Below, piece by piece: positions 1 to 11,217 of a stretch of 64,000 nt of DNA. A program made the position numbers and the translations under genes. The notes under the pieces were generated by a model, which ran no database searches, was not told the DNA's origin, and saw only the letters and a list, made by a program, of their open reading frames with translations. How positions within the stretch are numbered: position 1 is the first letter of the stretch; each line of letters starts with the position of its first letter. Origin of the DNA: Neoarius graeffei (taxonomy: Eukaryota; Chordata; Actinopteri; Siluriformes; Ariidae); assembly GCF_027579695.1 (NCBI RefSeq), contig NC_083586.1:6196001-6260000 (forward strand). Reading direction: 5' to 3'.

Positions 1-552
1 GGGCTGAAGCGAGCCAAACCGAGCTGAGTGGGGCTAGGGGCGTGAGGAGACAGTCCCCTGTGCACTGATTGGTGAGGAGGAGTGTCCTCACATGCCCACA
101 CACGCCCCGCGAGCACGCTGGGATCTGTAAACACCGTAAACCCGGAAGAAGGAGAATTACGAATTGCGAGAATTATGAAGCCTTATGCGCCTCGCCTCAT
201 CTATACGCTCTTGCCAGTATCTGTTGGCGTTGTCGGTGACAACAAGCCACAGCACCAAGACCAGCAACACTAATGACTCCATGTCCTCCATGTTTATTGT
301 TTACTCTCTGGGTTGTGAGACTACCGCTTAAAAGATCACTGATGTCACTGTTTGCGCCGCCTAACGACATCACGTAACGTCCACCCACTTTCGCTAACTC
401 CACCCAATGTGTCCACCCACTTCCAGCCAGCACGGTTCAGCGCGGTTGTAGTCGAAATGCAACTCCAACAGCCCCACTCAGCTCGACTCAGCCCAACTCA
501 GCACGGCACGGCTCAGCCCAGCTCAGCCGCATTGGTAGTGGAAAAACGGCAT
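1..552. mobile_element. hAT-like non-autonomous DNA transposon, right part
   Basis: Both ends of this stretch carry short GC-rich words of the GAGCTGAG / CTCAGC type in opposite orientation (about 1-45 and 470-545). The right end finishes near TAGTGGAAAAACGGC. This terminal style is common in fish hAT elements; naming hAT rests on that memory. No transposase is seen in the interior. The element ends exactly where the duplicated block resumes with TTAGAGCC, so that octamer could be one target duplication whose partner lies left of the window. Confidence 0.4.
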
Positions 553-779
553 TAGAGCCTGCACAGCTCAGTAGATAGGACCAAGGTTCAACATTCTTTG
601 AGTTACATTTAGCATTTTCTGAACCTAAAGCGTCCTTCAACAAGGCCACCAAAACCTGTTTTCTGAAAGCTATCTCTGACAAAGCTCAGCTCACAGTTTG
701 ACCATGGGCTGTGACCAGCAACCAAAATCAAATCAGGTTGCAAGATCTTGAAAGCATTTAGCTGCAAATTTGCGCTTAA

Positions 780-2114
780 AAGGATAGTTTGGGATTTTTG
801 ACATGAATCTGTAAGGCATCCCCATCAATAGTGTTGTGCAAACACACTGACTTACCCCTGACAGCATCCTGTGAGTCCAGTTCTTGTCCAGTTTTGGTCC
901 AGACGAAAGTAGTCCGGCAAGTTTGTTGGGGTCACGAAAGTAAAACGTTTTTCATCTCAAAACAGTATGTGTTCAAAAGAGTGATATATTTGCATCACAA
1001 AACCGTTGTCAAATAAAAAGTCAGACCTCGAAATCGCTTGGCACTATTTTCTCTCCCTCGGTATCACTGCGCGCTGACGCCAGGTGACAGCCACGGCTGT
1101 TTCAGTCATTGTTTACCAGTGATGGAAATTTCGGCTCTTTTGGCTCCTGAGATTTTATTTTTGATTTAAAGGAATACGCCACACCCAGATGAAATTGAGT
1201 CAGTCCCTGCAGTCCCTAGAGTTGGATGAGTGAGCCAAAGCGTTTTGTAGCCGACCCAGCCATTGTCCTGATCTATAAACGCCCCGGTTAGCTTAGCTTA
1301 GCGTAGTCACTGTAATCCGGTGTGTCCAGCTAGCATTGTCGTTACAAAAGTGAATTAAATAACTCAAGATTTTTTATAATTATTTCTCATGACTTGTACA
1401 GTCACATTGAGTACACATATCAATGCAAATTAACACGAAGGGATTTACTAGACCAATTTATATCTGCAACTATTTTCAGCCACAGCACAGGCAAAGCACC
1501 GCTGCAGGCGCAAAGACACCGCGCAGCGCCTGAAAACGGGTGCGCAGCGCCTGAAAACCTGTTTTCAGGCGCTGCGCAGTGTCTTTGCGCCTTCCTTTTC
1601 CTACCTATTCCTTTAATTGCTGCAATTAACTAGTTAATTCTGATTCTATTTCTCCTCTCAGTTATAATCTGTCCTGCTTTTGAAAAGATCCTCTCTGGGG
1701 GGACAGATGCTGCCACTATACACATCCTCCGTGCCATCACGTGTGTAAGCCGTGGATAGAGTGCAGCCTTGGTCCCCCACCAGCTTAGTGGGTTTGCGTT
1801 TCGCTGTCACCTGGCAGCAGCGTGCAGTGATACCGAGGGAGAGAAAATAGTGCCAAGCGATTCGAGGTCTGACTTTTTATTTGACAACGGTTTTGTGATG
1901 CAAATATATCACTCTTTAGAACACATACTGTTTTGAGACAAAAAACGTTTTACTTTCGTGACCCCAACAAACTTGCTGGACTACTTTCGTCTGGACCAAA
2001 ACTGGACAAGAACTGGACTCACAGGATGCTGTCAGGGGTAAGTCAGTGTGTTTGCACGACACGATTGATGGGGATGCCATACAGATTCATGTCAAAAATC
2101 CCGAACTATCCCTC
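780..2114. mobile_element. Foldback transposon with ~310-bp inverted repeats
   Basis: The arms at about 780-1093 and 1803-2114 are inverted copies. One starts AAGGATAGTTTGGG and the other, read inward, GAGGGATAGTTCGGG. Copy B has the empty site GCGCTTAATAAG at about 40113; here TAA is duplicated on both sides (777-779 and 2115-2117). A TAA target duplication fits the PIF/Harbinger superfamily, but I see no transposase, so this would be a non-autonomous member. The core between the arms (1094-1802) holds a second palindrome and no convincing gene. The empty/filled comparison makes the boundaries firm; the superfamily is inferred. Confidence 0.85.
1507..1591. repeat. Nested palindrome in the foldback core
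   Basis: The left arm begins GGCGCAAAGACAC and the right arm ends GTGTCTTTGCGCC. Between them the unit GCGCAGCGCCTGAAAAC occurs twice on the plus strand and once inverted. The whole could fold as a GC-rich hairpin inside the larger hairpin formed by the outer arms. Confidence 0.85.
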
Positions 2115-2159
2115 TAATAAGTAAAACTGCCTTGGGATGAGCAGAGAAAATGCAATCAT

Positions 2160-3204
2160 GACAAAATATTTAACGATTTCATGAGCAGATGACCATTTGC
2201 AGATGGATCTTTGACTTTCTGACAGGCAGACCCCAGGTGGTGATAAGCGGTATCCACACGTCCTCCTCGCTTATCCTGAACACATGTGCGCCACTGGGCT
2301 GTGTGCTCAGTCCCCTCATGTACTCCTTGTTCGCCCACGACTGCACTGCTAAATACAGCGCCAACATTGTCATCAAGATTGCTGATGACACAACCATCTT
2401 GGGCCTCCTTACGGACAACGATGAGATGACATGCAGAGAGGAAGTGAAGGCGTTAGCCAGCTGGTGCCAAAACAACAACCTCTCTCTCAACATCAGGAAA
2501 ACTAAGGAGCTGATAGTGGACTACAGGAGACAGCAAGGGAGGACACACTAGGCCATCTACATCAACGAGGATGAGGTCGAAAGGGTCAGCAGCTTCAAGT
2601 TCCACAATGTGGTCAGGAAAGCTCGCCAGCGGCTGTGCTTCCTGAGGAGGCTGAAGAAGTTTGGCATGAAGGCAAACATCATTTCAAACTACTACAGGTC
2701 CACAATCTACATATCACAAGACTCTGTTTATATCACAAGACACCGTTTACATATCACCAACATATCTCAAGACTCTGTTTACATATCACCAAAGCATTTA
2801 CATATTTACTGTTTCCACATTTACCCACACATATCAAAACTCTGTTTACATGGTCAGTACTTCATTGGTCTTCAACAAAGTGCAATTACTGGTAACCACA
2901 CGTGTCAATTTTTCCGATGTACAATACAGGTGCTTGTGCTACACCCCCTCCCCACACTACCACCCTGAGACAATGCATGCATACATCTCAGTTATTTCTA
3001 TTTTCACTTGAATTTAACTTCCATTGTTTTTTTTTATCTTTAGGACTTTGAATCTTTTTTTTTAACTGATATTCTGTTAAACTCCTGTTGGGCCCCAGTG
3101 CTGAGAGACTTGTTTCTGGTTTTTATCTGGTCCACTGCATTTCATTGCAAGTTGGCCATGTGTTAACATAAAATGAGCAATGAAAATGAACTGAACTGAA
3201 CTAA
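2160..3204 (+). mobile_element. Rex1/Babar-like LINE, 3' fragment (copy A)
   Basis: An open stretch at 2189-2551 (120 codons) encodes the middle of a reverse transcriptase: [12 protein letters not shown], then [15 protein letters not shown] (the DD active-site motif with an unusual I-A-D-D), then [10 protein letters not shown] and KTKELIVDY. After a stop, more of the thumb follows in shifted frames (ARQRLCFLRRLKKFGM near 2612). The tail at 3060-3204 ends in short GAACT repeats after a CATTTCATTGCA stretch, as LINE 3' ends of this group do. The 5' half is missing. The CR1-group Rex1/Babar assignment is from recognition of these words. Confidence 0.75.
2697..2860 (+). repeat. Degenerate short tandem repeat
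   Basis: Imperfect units built on CATATCACAAGACTCTGTTTA recur about five times within the LINE 3' region. The same array is in copy B at 40697-40860 with small changes, so it predates the duplication. Confidence 0.7.
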
Positions 3205-3319
3205 AACGCTGACTGTTCTCACAACACCAGGCCAAAAGTGGGCCGGGATGGCCCAATCTATGTCTAGCCACTGAGTTTGTGGCAACACAATCAGGCACTC
3301 TGCCCTTGGGAGGAGGAGT

Positions 3320-3391
3320 GCTGTGATAGTATAGTGGTTAGTACTCTGTGTTATGACTTCAGCAACCCTGGTTTGAAGCTGGGTCATGGCA
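3320..3391 (+). tRNA. tRNA-His relic (anticodon now ATG), copy A
   Basis: The 72-nt stretch follows the vertebrate tRNA-His layout: acceptor GCTGTGA, A box TAGTATAGTGGTTAGTACTC and a T arm ending GGGTCATGGCA. The anticodon loop reads TTATGAC where TTGTGGC is usual, so the anticodon is ATG instead of GTG. The 3' half of the anticodon stem (TTCAG) no longer pairs well with CTGTG. Most changes look like CpG decay (G to A, C to T). No run of four T follows. It is probably a dead gene. Confidence 0.7.
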
Positions 3392-3473
3392 TTGTGCTTT
3401 CCGTCTCACTATTGAACAGTGACTAAATGGAAATTCGTACATAGTTTGGATCTCACTTATCATGGCTCTGCTT

Positions 3474-3546
3474 GGGTCAGTGGTGCAATGGATAACAGGG
3501 CTGACTACAAATTAGAAGATTCTCTGTCAGATGCTTGGCTGACCAC
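3474..3546 (+). pseudogene. tRNA-Arg(ACG)-like pseudogene, copy A
   Basis: GGGTCAGTGGTGCAATGGATAA and GACTACAAATTAGAAGATTC follow the vertebrate tRNA-Arg(ACG) D arm and anticodon arm, and the 3' end GGCTGACC can pair with the start. The anticodon triplet ACG has become ACA. The T arm is scrambled: no recognisable GGTTCGA B box remains. It lies 83 bases after the tRNA-His relic in the same orientation. Confidence 0.6.
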
Positions 3547-3667
3547 AAAATGCAGCTGGTTTTCTGGTAAGGGAACACAGATAACTCAGAGTCTGGAGAG
3601 CTGTAATCAGAGAAGCAATTGGATTCTGTTCTGGCATCTCCGTAACCCTGGTCGGAATCTGGGTTAT

Positions 3668-4030
3668 CTCATCTCATTATCTCTAGCCGCTTTATCCTTC
3701 TACAGGGTCGCAGGCAAGCTGGAGCCTATCCCAGCTGACTACGGGCGAAAGGCGGGGTACACCCTGGACAAGTCGCAAGGTCATCACAGGGCTGACACAT
3801 AGACACAGACAACCATTCACACTCACATTCACACCTACGGTCAATTTAGAGTCACCAGTTAACCTAACCTGCATGTCTTTGGACTGTGGGGGAAACCGGA
3901 GCACCCGGAGGAAACCCACGGGGAGAACATGCAAACTCTGCACAGAAAGGCCCTCGCCGGCCCCGGGGCTCGAACCCAGGACCTTCTTGCTGTGAGGCGA
4001 CATCGCTAACCACTACACCACCGTGCCGCC
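3668..4030 (-). mobile_element. tRNA-derived SINE (GAGAT-tail family), in copy A
   Basis: Read on the minus strand it begins GGCGGCACGGTGGTGTAGTGG, with an A box at TGGTGTAGTGGTTAGC and a B box GGGTTCGAGCCC. It continues into the family body (GTTAACTGGTGACTCTAAAT) and ends in a GAGATAATGAGATGAG tail. A perfect 15-bp target duplication CGGAATCTGGGTTAT flanks it (3653-3667, 4031-4045). Copy B has the uninterrupted site near 41660. It is full length and only slightly diverged from its relatives at 35.2, 39.3 and 56.0 kb. Confidence 0.95.
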
Positions 4031-4401
4031 CGGAATCTGGGTTATATCATAGATTTTTCAGTTTCACTGAGTCACTCTTCATCTCTGAGTTTGTCCATGG
4101 ATTGCAACTGTTAGCATGGCTTGTGAGGGATAGCAAAATGAGAAAGGATCACCACTGCTTGAAACCTTACGTCGGCTTGGGGCACGAAGGTTGGTGCGTG
4201 TGACCTCGGATCAGACGCTTCTCGCATTGCTGCTTGGTTCTCTCTTACCCCATACAGCACTTTGTACAAGACTTGTTGTGCACACTGACAAAGGTGGAAG
4301 CTTCTGCTCAGAGTCTGACCATGGGCTGTGACCAGCAACCCTTTGAGAGAGGGAAAATTTTCTTACAGATAACATCTCCACTCAGTTCTGCATCACTCTT
4401 A

Positions 4402-5573
4402 CAGTGGTGCTTGGAACTTTGTGAACCCCTTAGAATTTTCTATATTTCTGCATAAATATGACCTAAAACATCATCAGATTTTCACACAAGTCCTAAAAGT
4501 AGATAAAGAGAACCCAGTTAAACAAATTAGACAAAAGTATTATACTTGGTTATTTATTTATTGAGGAAAATGATCCAATATTAGATATCTGTCAGTGGCA
4601 AAAGTATGTCAACCTTTGCTTTCAGTATCTGGTGTGACCCCCTTGTGCAGCAATAACTGCAACTAAACATTTCCGGTAACTGTTGATCGGTCCTGCACAC
4701 CGGCTTGGAGGAATTTTAGCCCATTCCTCCATACAGAACAGCTTCAACTCTGGGAAGCTGGTGGGTTTCCTCACATGAACTGCTCGCTTCAGGTCCTTCC
4801 ACAATATTTCCATTGGATTAAGGTCAGGACTTTGACTTGGCCATTCCAAAACATTAACTTTATTCTTTAACCATTCTGTGGTAGAACGATTTGTGTGCTT
4901 AGGGTCTTGCTGCCTGACCCACCTTCTCTTGAGATTCAGTTCATGGACAGATGTCCTGACATTTTCCTTTAGAAATCGCTGGCATAATTCAGAATTCATT
5001 GTTCCTTCAAAGATGGAAAGCCGTGCTGGCCCAGTTGCAGCAAAACAGGCCCAAACCATGATACCACCACCACCATGTTTCACAGATGGGATTATTTTAT
5101 TAGGCTGGAATGCAGTGTTTTCCTTTCTCCAAACATAACGCTTCTCATTTAACCAAAAAGTTCTATTTTGGTCTCATCCGTCTACAGAATATTTTTCCAG
5201 TAGCCTTCTGGCTTGTCCATGTGATCTTTAGCAAACTGTAGATGAGCAGCAATGTTCTTTGTGGAGATCAGTGGCTTTCTCCTTGCAACCCTGCTATGCA
5301 CACCATTGTTGTTCAGTGTTCTCCTGATGGTGGACTCATGAACATTAGCCAATGTGAGAGAGGCCTTCAGTTGCTTAGGAGTTACCCTGGGGTCCTTTGT
5401 GACCTCGCCGAGTATTACACACCTTGCTCTTGGAATGATCTTTGTTGTTTCACCACTCCTGGGGAGAGTAACAATGGTCTTGAATTTCCTCCATTTGTAC
5501 ACAGTCTGTTTGACTGTGGATTGATGGAGTCCAAACTATTTAGAGATGGTTTTGTAATCTTTTCCAGCCTGAC
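4402..5573 (-). mobile_element. Tc1-like transposon, truncated (copy A)
   Basis: The low-coordinate terminus is CAGTGGTGCTTGGAACTTTG after a TA. Minus-strand transposase pieces follow. One piece (4622-5083) covers the C-terminal half, with [39 protein letters not shown] (the last D/E motif) and a conserved tail. The other (5182-5502) covers the second helix-turn-helix region through RTLNNNGVHSRVARRKP. Near 5100-5180 the frame is lost. The N-terminal region and the far inverted repeat are absent: the family sequence stops at about 5573, just past TTTTCCAGCCTGA. It is a plain dead DNA transposon shared with copy B. Confidence 0.9.
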
Positions 5574-5671
5574 TAAATAAAATAAAAAATAACAGCTACT
5601 TTTCTGGAAAATGCCTGAGTTCTCACCAATGGCCTAAGCACTTCAAAGGTGACCTTTATGTATCAAGGCTG

Positions 5672-5743
5672 TCCCATATGGTCTAGTGGTCAGGATCCCT
5701 GGTTTTCACCCAGGTGGCCCGGGTTCGACTCCCGGTATGGGAA
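5672..5743 (+). tRNA. tRNA-Glu(TTC), copy A
   Basis: The 72 nt match the vertebrate tRNA-Glu(TTC) pattern throughout. The acceptor TCCCATA pairs with TATGGGA, the A box is TGGTCTAGTGGTCAGG, the anticodon arm CCTGGTTTTCACCCAGG has TTC in the loop, and the T arm CCGGGTTCGACTCCCGG is perfect. All four arms can form. Only a short T3 run follows (GTTTCTTTG), a weak Pol III terminator. It is the best-preserved tRNA in the window. Confidence 0.95.
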
Positions 5744-6189
5744 TGTTTCTTTGTTGTGTCACTTGAGTTGCAAGTCACATGACCTTGAGTGAAATCTTCA
5801 TTCTATAGGCTCTTGCTTTCATGAGTCCTTTTGGTGTCATGATGGGACAAGAAGTCTCAGGACAGTGCAGAAGATTCCAGGATTCACACTTGGCTTACTC
5901 AGCTTAGCTCGCTCTTACCCCATCTAAGATCCTGGGCCCAGCTTTTTGTTAACTCTAAGAAAGGCTGTACTCTGAATCTGACCACAGCAGGCGGTGTTCA
6001 GCGTTACAGCTATTTTTTTAACACCGTGGGCTCAAACCTGTACAGAGGGAAAGGGTAAGGGTCTGAGTTTTCACTACACCAGGCCAAATGGGTGCCAGTG
6101 CATCCAGCTGTTCTTCCAACATCTGATGTAGGGGTGGCTACCATGCCCATAACCATAGTAACCCTTTCACAGTACAGTTTGCAATTCCA
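5744..6189. other. Spacer after tRNA-Glu
   Basis: No gene is seen. The stretch belongs to the duplicated block. It repeats a local motif, TCTCTTACCCCAT-like, also present near 4250, which hints at old sub-repeats around the tRNA genes. Confidence 0.5.
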
Positions 6190-9100
6190 TCCAGATTGAG
6201 GACCTGACCAAAGATAATCATGTCAAGGCTGCATCACCCACATCTCAACCCCATGCAAGTATCACAGAGACTATCAGGGAGACAGTCACCACAGAGACAG
6301 TCATGGAAACACTTACAAAGACCTCACCAAAGTCTCGCTCTTCTGATTTTATTGTACCATCTCCGTCTCCCCCCTGCATGGATTTCCCTAATAGTATGCA
6401 GAGACTGCTGCCAATGGCTACACTCTCTTTTTCCAGCCCAAATCTGTCGCGACAAGCAGTGTACCCAGCTCATCAAAAATCAACCAACAGACTGAACTGT
6501 GTTCACCCAGGACTTTCAGCTGGCTACCAATCTTTTTCACCATCTAAAAGATGCATGACATCTCCAATCTTTACACCCTCAAACCAAATGGAACATACAG
6601 AGAGTCTTGTATGATGTGCTGTGGGTCCCTGCATTGGGTGTAGTTTTGAAAACAAGCTGGGACCCAGTATGCCTATGCCATTCTCTATCCCTGTGTTGAT
6701 AAGAAATAGAAAACATAGAGCATATTTAACCCAGGGGGTAAACCAGTCTAGTCTCCTTCCTGTTTCAAAACAACATCAGAGTGCCCAAGCGGATATTACT
6801 TCTAGACTTTCTGTAAAGCTAGCTCTTCTGAACGTTAGATCACTTTCAAACAAGTCATTTTTAATTAATGATCTTATCTGCAAATACAATCTTGATTTTC
6901 TGCTTCTAACTGAAACTTGGCTCCATCAAGCAAATAGTGCTACCACCCTTATTGAAGCAGCTCCCCCAAATTTTAATTTTATGAATGTTACCCGACAGGG
7001 AAAAGGTGGAGGCATCGCAAATATATTCAAAGTTTCTTTTCAATGTAAACAATCCTCACTTGGTGAGTTTACATCCTTTGAACACTTATGTGCTCTTGTT
7101 ACATGCTCTCCTAGCATATTGTTATTAACTATTTACAGGCCTCCGAGACATTCAGCCAAAGTCTTTCTGGAAGAGTTTGGTGAACTGTTGTCAGTCATTT
7201 GCTTAGAGTTTGACTGTCTTATTATATCTGGGGATTTTAACTTGCATGTAGATAATCCTGCAAACACTTATGCCAGAGAACTACTTGCACTTATTGACAA
7301 CTTCAACCTAGTAAAACATGTACAGGGGCCGACCCACTCTTGTGGTCATACCCTTGACCTCATCATCACAAAGGGTCTTACTGTTTCTACTACTGTTGTT
7401 GACCTGGCCTTATCTGATCATTTCTGTGTTTTCTCTGATGTTTCTATGTCTCCTCACATTCAGAACAGCTCAAGAACTATGGGTAGGAGAGTCATAAATG
7501 ACAACACGTGTTCTCTTTGAGCAAGCTCTCTCTCGAATCTCAACCAAAATGTCAGACTCTGTAGATGATTTACTGGAAATCTTTAATTTAAATATGACCC
7601 AAATTATGGATGATATTGCTCCATTCAAAATCAAAAGAGTCAATGACAAGCAGAAAGCACCATGGAAGCAATACCCAGCTGTTAAATTGCTAAAGAGAGA
7701 ATGTAGAAAGACTGAAAGGAAATGGCGCAAATCTAAACTTCACATCCATTATCAAATCCATAAAGAGATGCTTTGTAAATATAATTATGAAATTCGTAAA
7801 GCAAGACAGTCTTTCTTCTCCAACATCATCAACAGGCATATGAACAATGCCAGTGTGCTATTTTCAACAGTAGAGAAGCTAACTAATCCCCCACCACAAT
7901 TAGCACCTGAACTTCTCTCAGTTAATGCAATGAGTTTGCATCCTTCTTCAAAGGTAAAATTGATAAAATACGGCAGCATATTGCTCATAATATATCTCAG
8001 TTGCAAATAATTGAAAAACTGCAATCACCAGTGACACAGACAGATAACTTCAACACAATGTCAGAATTTTGTTTAATTGATTTATGAGACTCCTGAAAAA
8101 ACTGTACAAAATCTCAGTTCCTCAACATCTGAATTGGACATTCTGCCCACCAACTTTTTTAAGTCTGTTCTTCATCTTATAATTACAGATGTGCTTCAAA
8201 TCATAAATACATCCCTAGAGACTGGCATTGTTCCTGTGTCCCTGAAAAAAGTCGTTGTAAAGCCCCTACTTAAAAAGAATAATCTGAATGCTTCAGTATT
8301 AAACAACTACAGGCCAATATCAAATTTACCATTCATCGGGAAAATCCTTGAAAAAATTGTCTTCAATCAATTAACTGCCTTCTTGATATCAAACAGCTGT
8401 TTTGATAACTTTCAGTCAGGATTTCATGCCAATCATAGCACTGAAACAATGCTGATTAAAGTTATAAATGACATACGTCTTAATAGTGATGCAGGCAAAA
8501 CATCGGTCCTGTTGTTACTGGACCTCAGTGCAGCTGTTGATCACAACATACTGCTATATCGACTTGAACACTGGGTTGGGTTGACTGGTAAAGTTATCAA
8601 TTGGTTAAAATCATACTTAAAAGATAGAAGCTTCTTTGTTACCATGGGAAATTGTACCTCAACATCAATGTCCTTGACCTGTGGTGTCCCCCAGGGGTCG
8701 ATTCTTGGACCATTACTATTCAACCTTTATATGCTCCCACTTGGGCAAATTATCAAGAACAACTCAATTTTGTATCACTGCTATGTAGATGACACCCACA
8801 TTTATTTTGCTCTATCACCTAATGATTATACCCCCCTTGAATGTCTCTACCAGTGTATCGACCAAATCAATGTCACAAAATTTCTTCAGCTGAGCACAGA
8901 TAAAACAGAAGTAATTCTATTTGGGAAAAAAGATGAAAGACTCAGGATTACCACTGCTCTTGACACAAAGGGGATTAAAACAAAAGAAATGGTTAAAAAT
9001 CTTGGTATTTTCATTGATAGCGAGCTAAACTTTGACAGTCACATGAAAGCAATCACTAAAACGGCATTTTATCACCTTAAAAACATTTCCCAACTAAGAG

Positions 9101-9895
9101 GACTTGTGTCAAAAAATGATCTGGAAAAACTGATACATGCCTTCATCTCTAGTAGGGTTGATTACTGCAATGGCCTTTTCACAGGCCTGCCAAAAAAGAC
9201 CATCAAACGACTTCAGCTGGTTCAAAATGCAGCGGCTAGGGTTCTCACACGAACAAAAAGAGCAGAGCACATTACTCCAATTCTAAGGTCCCTTCACTGG
9301 CTTCCAGTAAGCTACAGAATTGACTTTAAAGCATTGCTGCTGGTGTACAAATCTCTAAACGGTACAGGGCCCAATTACCTCTGTGATATGCTACAGCGGC
9401 CTAACTCAATCAGATCTACCAGATCGCAGCAGCAAAATTTACTGGTAAAACCTGTTGTTAAAACAAAGTGTGGTGAAGCAGCATTTAGCTACTATGCAGT
9501 ACAGCTATGGAACCAACTGCCAGAGGACATTAAAAATGCTCCTGCTGTTGGCAGCTTCAAATCTAAATTAAAGACCAAGCTGTTTTCAGATGCTTTCTGC
9601 TAAATTATTAATATTGTCATCTCTACATGTTTTAAACTCTTAACTTTTACAGTCTCTGCATGTTTTAAATTTTACTTTACTTTTATTCTATTTTATTCTG
9701 CTGTTTTTTTTACTGAACTTTTACTTCATTTTATTATTTTATTTCTACTATTGTTTAATTCTTATTATTTTTCGTCCCTATTTATTTTATGTAATTTTAT
9801 TTTCTATTGTTTACTGTTTTGCTTTTACTTCTGTAAAGCACATTGAACTGCCACTGTGTATGAAATGTGCTATATAAATAAACTTGCCTTGCCTT
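6190..9895 (+). mobile_element. L2-clade LINE, nearly full length (copy A)
   Basis: A poorly coding 5' part (6190-6620, possibly a decayed first ORF) leads into endonuclease and reverse transcriptase. The element ends in a T-rich 3' region and the tail TGCTATATAAATAAACTTGC followed by CTTGC repeats, typical of fish L2 3' ends. Related L2s lie at 20.9, 29.9, 43.8 and 56.6 kb. The first two frameshifts of its coding region are shared with the copy at 43.8 kb and so predate the duplication. Confidence 0.9.
6621..9603 (+). pseudogene. L2 ORF2: endonuclease plus reverse transcriptase (copy A)
   Basis: Three frames carry the protein. 6621-7520 holds the APE-type endonuclease (LLNVRSLSNKSF, LLTETWL, SGDFNLHVD, LALSDHF). 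7498-8010 holds the linker. 8077-9603 (508 codons) holds the RT with [11 protein letters not shown] near residue 76, LLLDLSAA near 147, [17 protein letters not shown] near 202, the box YVDDTHIYF near 235, and the L2 C-terminal region with LHWLPVSYRIDFKALL. Frameshifts lie near 7510 and 7930. Compared with the 45.6-kb copy, this RT has lost FDT after LSAA, has YVDD for YADD, and lacks a few codons after CIDQIN, so it is dead in its own right. Confidence 0.9.
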
Positions 9896-11098
9896 TCCTT
9901 TGAACACACCAATCTCGGTACTCGACACCATGTTCTATCTCTGCCCATTCTTCTGAATCCCTGTAACGGTATTGGACAGAGACGATACCAGATACCAAAT
10001 ACAGTGATGTCACGACTGCTTTAAACCAGTGGCGGCACCAAAATTCTGTGTCTCTGGCGGTGGATTTCCTCTCTGGCGATGGATTCCACATGTGAAAGAG
10101 AAGCTGTGCATTGGTGCTACAGAAGGACAGAGAACGAGGAACCAGCTATTGATACTGGACTTTAGCCAAAGTTCAATGTATTTGACCTTCACAGAGTTGT
10201 AATAATAATTGAACTGGTTAGTTACTGCAGCCCATGCAGTGTTCCAAAGAGAAAAGGCGACCGGATTCCTTTTCCCTTTCTCAACGTCAACAAATTATAA
10301 ACAAGATTCCTTCTAGATTATCGGACAGCCAAAGGGACACCGAGGATCTTCAGCTGATGAGCTGTAAGGAACAAAACCGTCTTCATCCTGGATCTGCATC
10401 CTGCGCTATCTTCAGAGAAGGCACAGTTCAATCACTAACAAGAGTGATCACCCAAGTGAGGCTAGCATCTGGGCAAAATGTGTTAGTTTTTACTTGCAGT
10501 TAGTTAATAGTGTTCTTTATTTGAATTCATTTATGATTTAAATGTACACATTTTGATTCACATGAAAGTCAGTCTTAGACCACGTGTTGTTTGATTTACT
10601 TTATTTACGATCTGTATTTAGTTATTTTGTGCATGCATTCTCTCTCTCTCTTTTTAACTCCCTCCATCGTACTTCACTCCTCAACATTGGGATTTGAGTA
10701 GAATTTGGGTTTAAGGCCAAGCCAAGACTAGTTTGAACTACTTTGTTCAATTTCGCATGCCCTTTCTGTGCTGACCATCCACCTTTTGGGCACGGCTGCA
10801 TTCCATTCGCATTCCAGACACACACTCTCACACCCACACCCACCCACAAACACATGGTTTCCCTATCACATTATTAACATCCACTCACCCCTACACTGCA
10901 AACTTGGATATAGCTTATTATTTCTGATCACCATTAGTGCCTTAGTTATCATCATATACATTACTGATTCTTATTTGCACATATTGTATCACCAGTTATA
11001 TTGAACTATTCCTTGGCTGCTATCGTTGCTATATCCAATCAGTATTAGTTCACTAATTCATGTCAGCTATTTCAATAAATGGTATCTTTGGAATAAAC
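9896..11098. other. Anonymous intergenic stretch
   Basis: No gene is recognised. An 89-codon open frame at 10234-10503 has no motif I know. From about 10640 to 11095 there is a pyrimidine-rich patch, a CACACA patch and an AATAAA-type signal near the end (TTTCAATAAATGG), which could belong to an old terminal repeat, but I cannot define edges. Confidence 0.4.
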
Positions 11099-11134
11099 TC
11101 TCTCTCTGTCTCTCTGTCTCTCTCTCTCTCTCTC

Positions 11135-11212
<78 letters not shown>
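11099..11212. repeat. Compound microsatellite (CT)n then (TA)n
   Basis: About 36 bases of CT/CTGT repeats are followed by roughly 65 bases of nearly pure TA. Open frames across it encode only repeated Tyr-Ile and are not genes. The RTE-like LINE begins right after it. Confidence 0.98.
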
Positions 11213-11213
<1 letters not shown>

Positions 11214-11217
11214 TTGT

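Larger units (their letters stand above)
548..9632. repeat. Large duplicated block, copy A
   Basis: From TTAGAGCCTGCACAG to the L2 3' region at CATCTCT this stretch matches 39889-47255 almost base for base, with only scattered differences by eye. Two segments are present here and absent from copy B: a foldback element (780-2114) and a SINE (3668-4030). The left edge may lie beyond the window, because a hAT-like element abuts it. The block holds a Rex1-like LINE tail, tRNA relics, a Tc1 fragment, tRNA-Glu and an L2 LINE. It is best read as a segmental duplication rather than one transposon. Confidence 0.9.

Noticed and set aside
2697-2860. Possible CRISPR-like array
   Set aside because: Units are contiguous and degenerate with no unique spacers, and the context is a vertebrate LINE tail.
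3590-3690. A further tRNA-like T arm (CCCTGGTCGGAATCTGGG)
   Set aside because: No matching D or anticodon arm could be laid out upstream.
3692-4203. Open frames on both strands over 3.7-4.2 kb, repeated at 35.2 and 56.0 kb
   Set aside because: They are translations of SINE copies, recurring only because the SINE does.
4878-5138. Plus-strand open frame inside the Tc1 fragment
   Set aside because: Antisense of the transposase, with the same frame in copy B.
10234-10503. 89-codon open frame as a possible small gene
   Set aside because: No recognised motif, no homologous copy in the window, length expected by chance.
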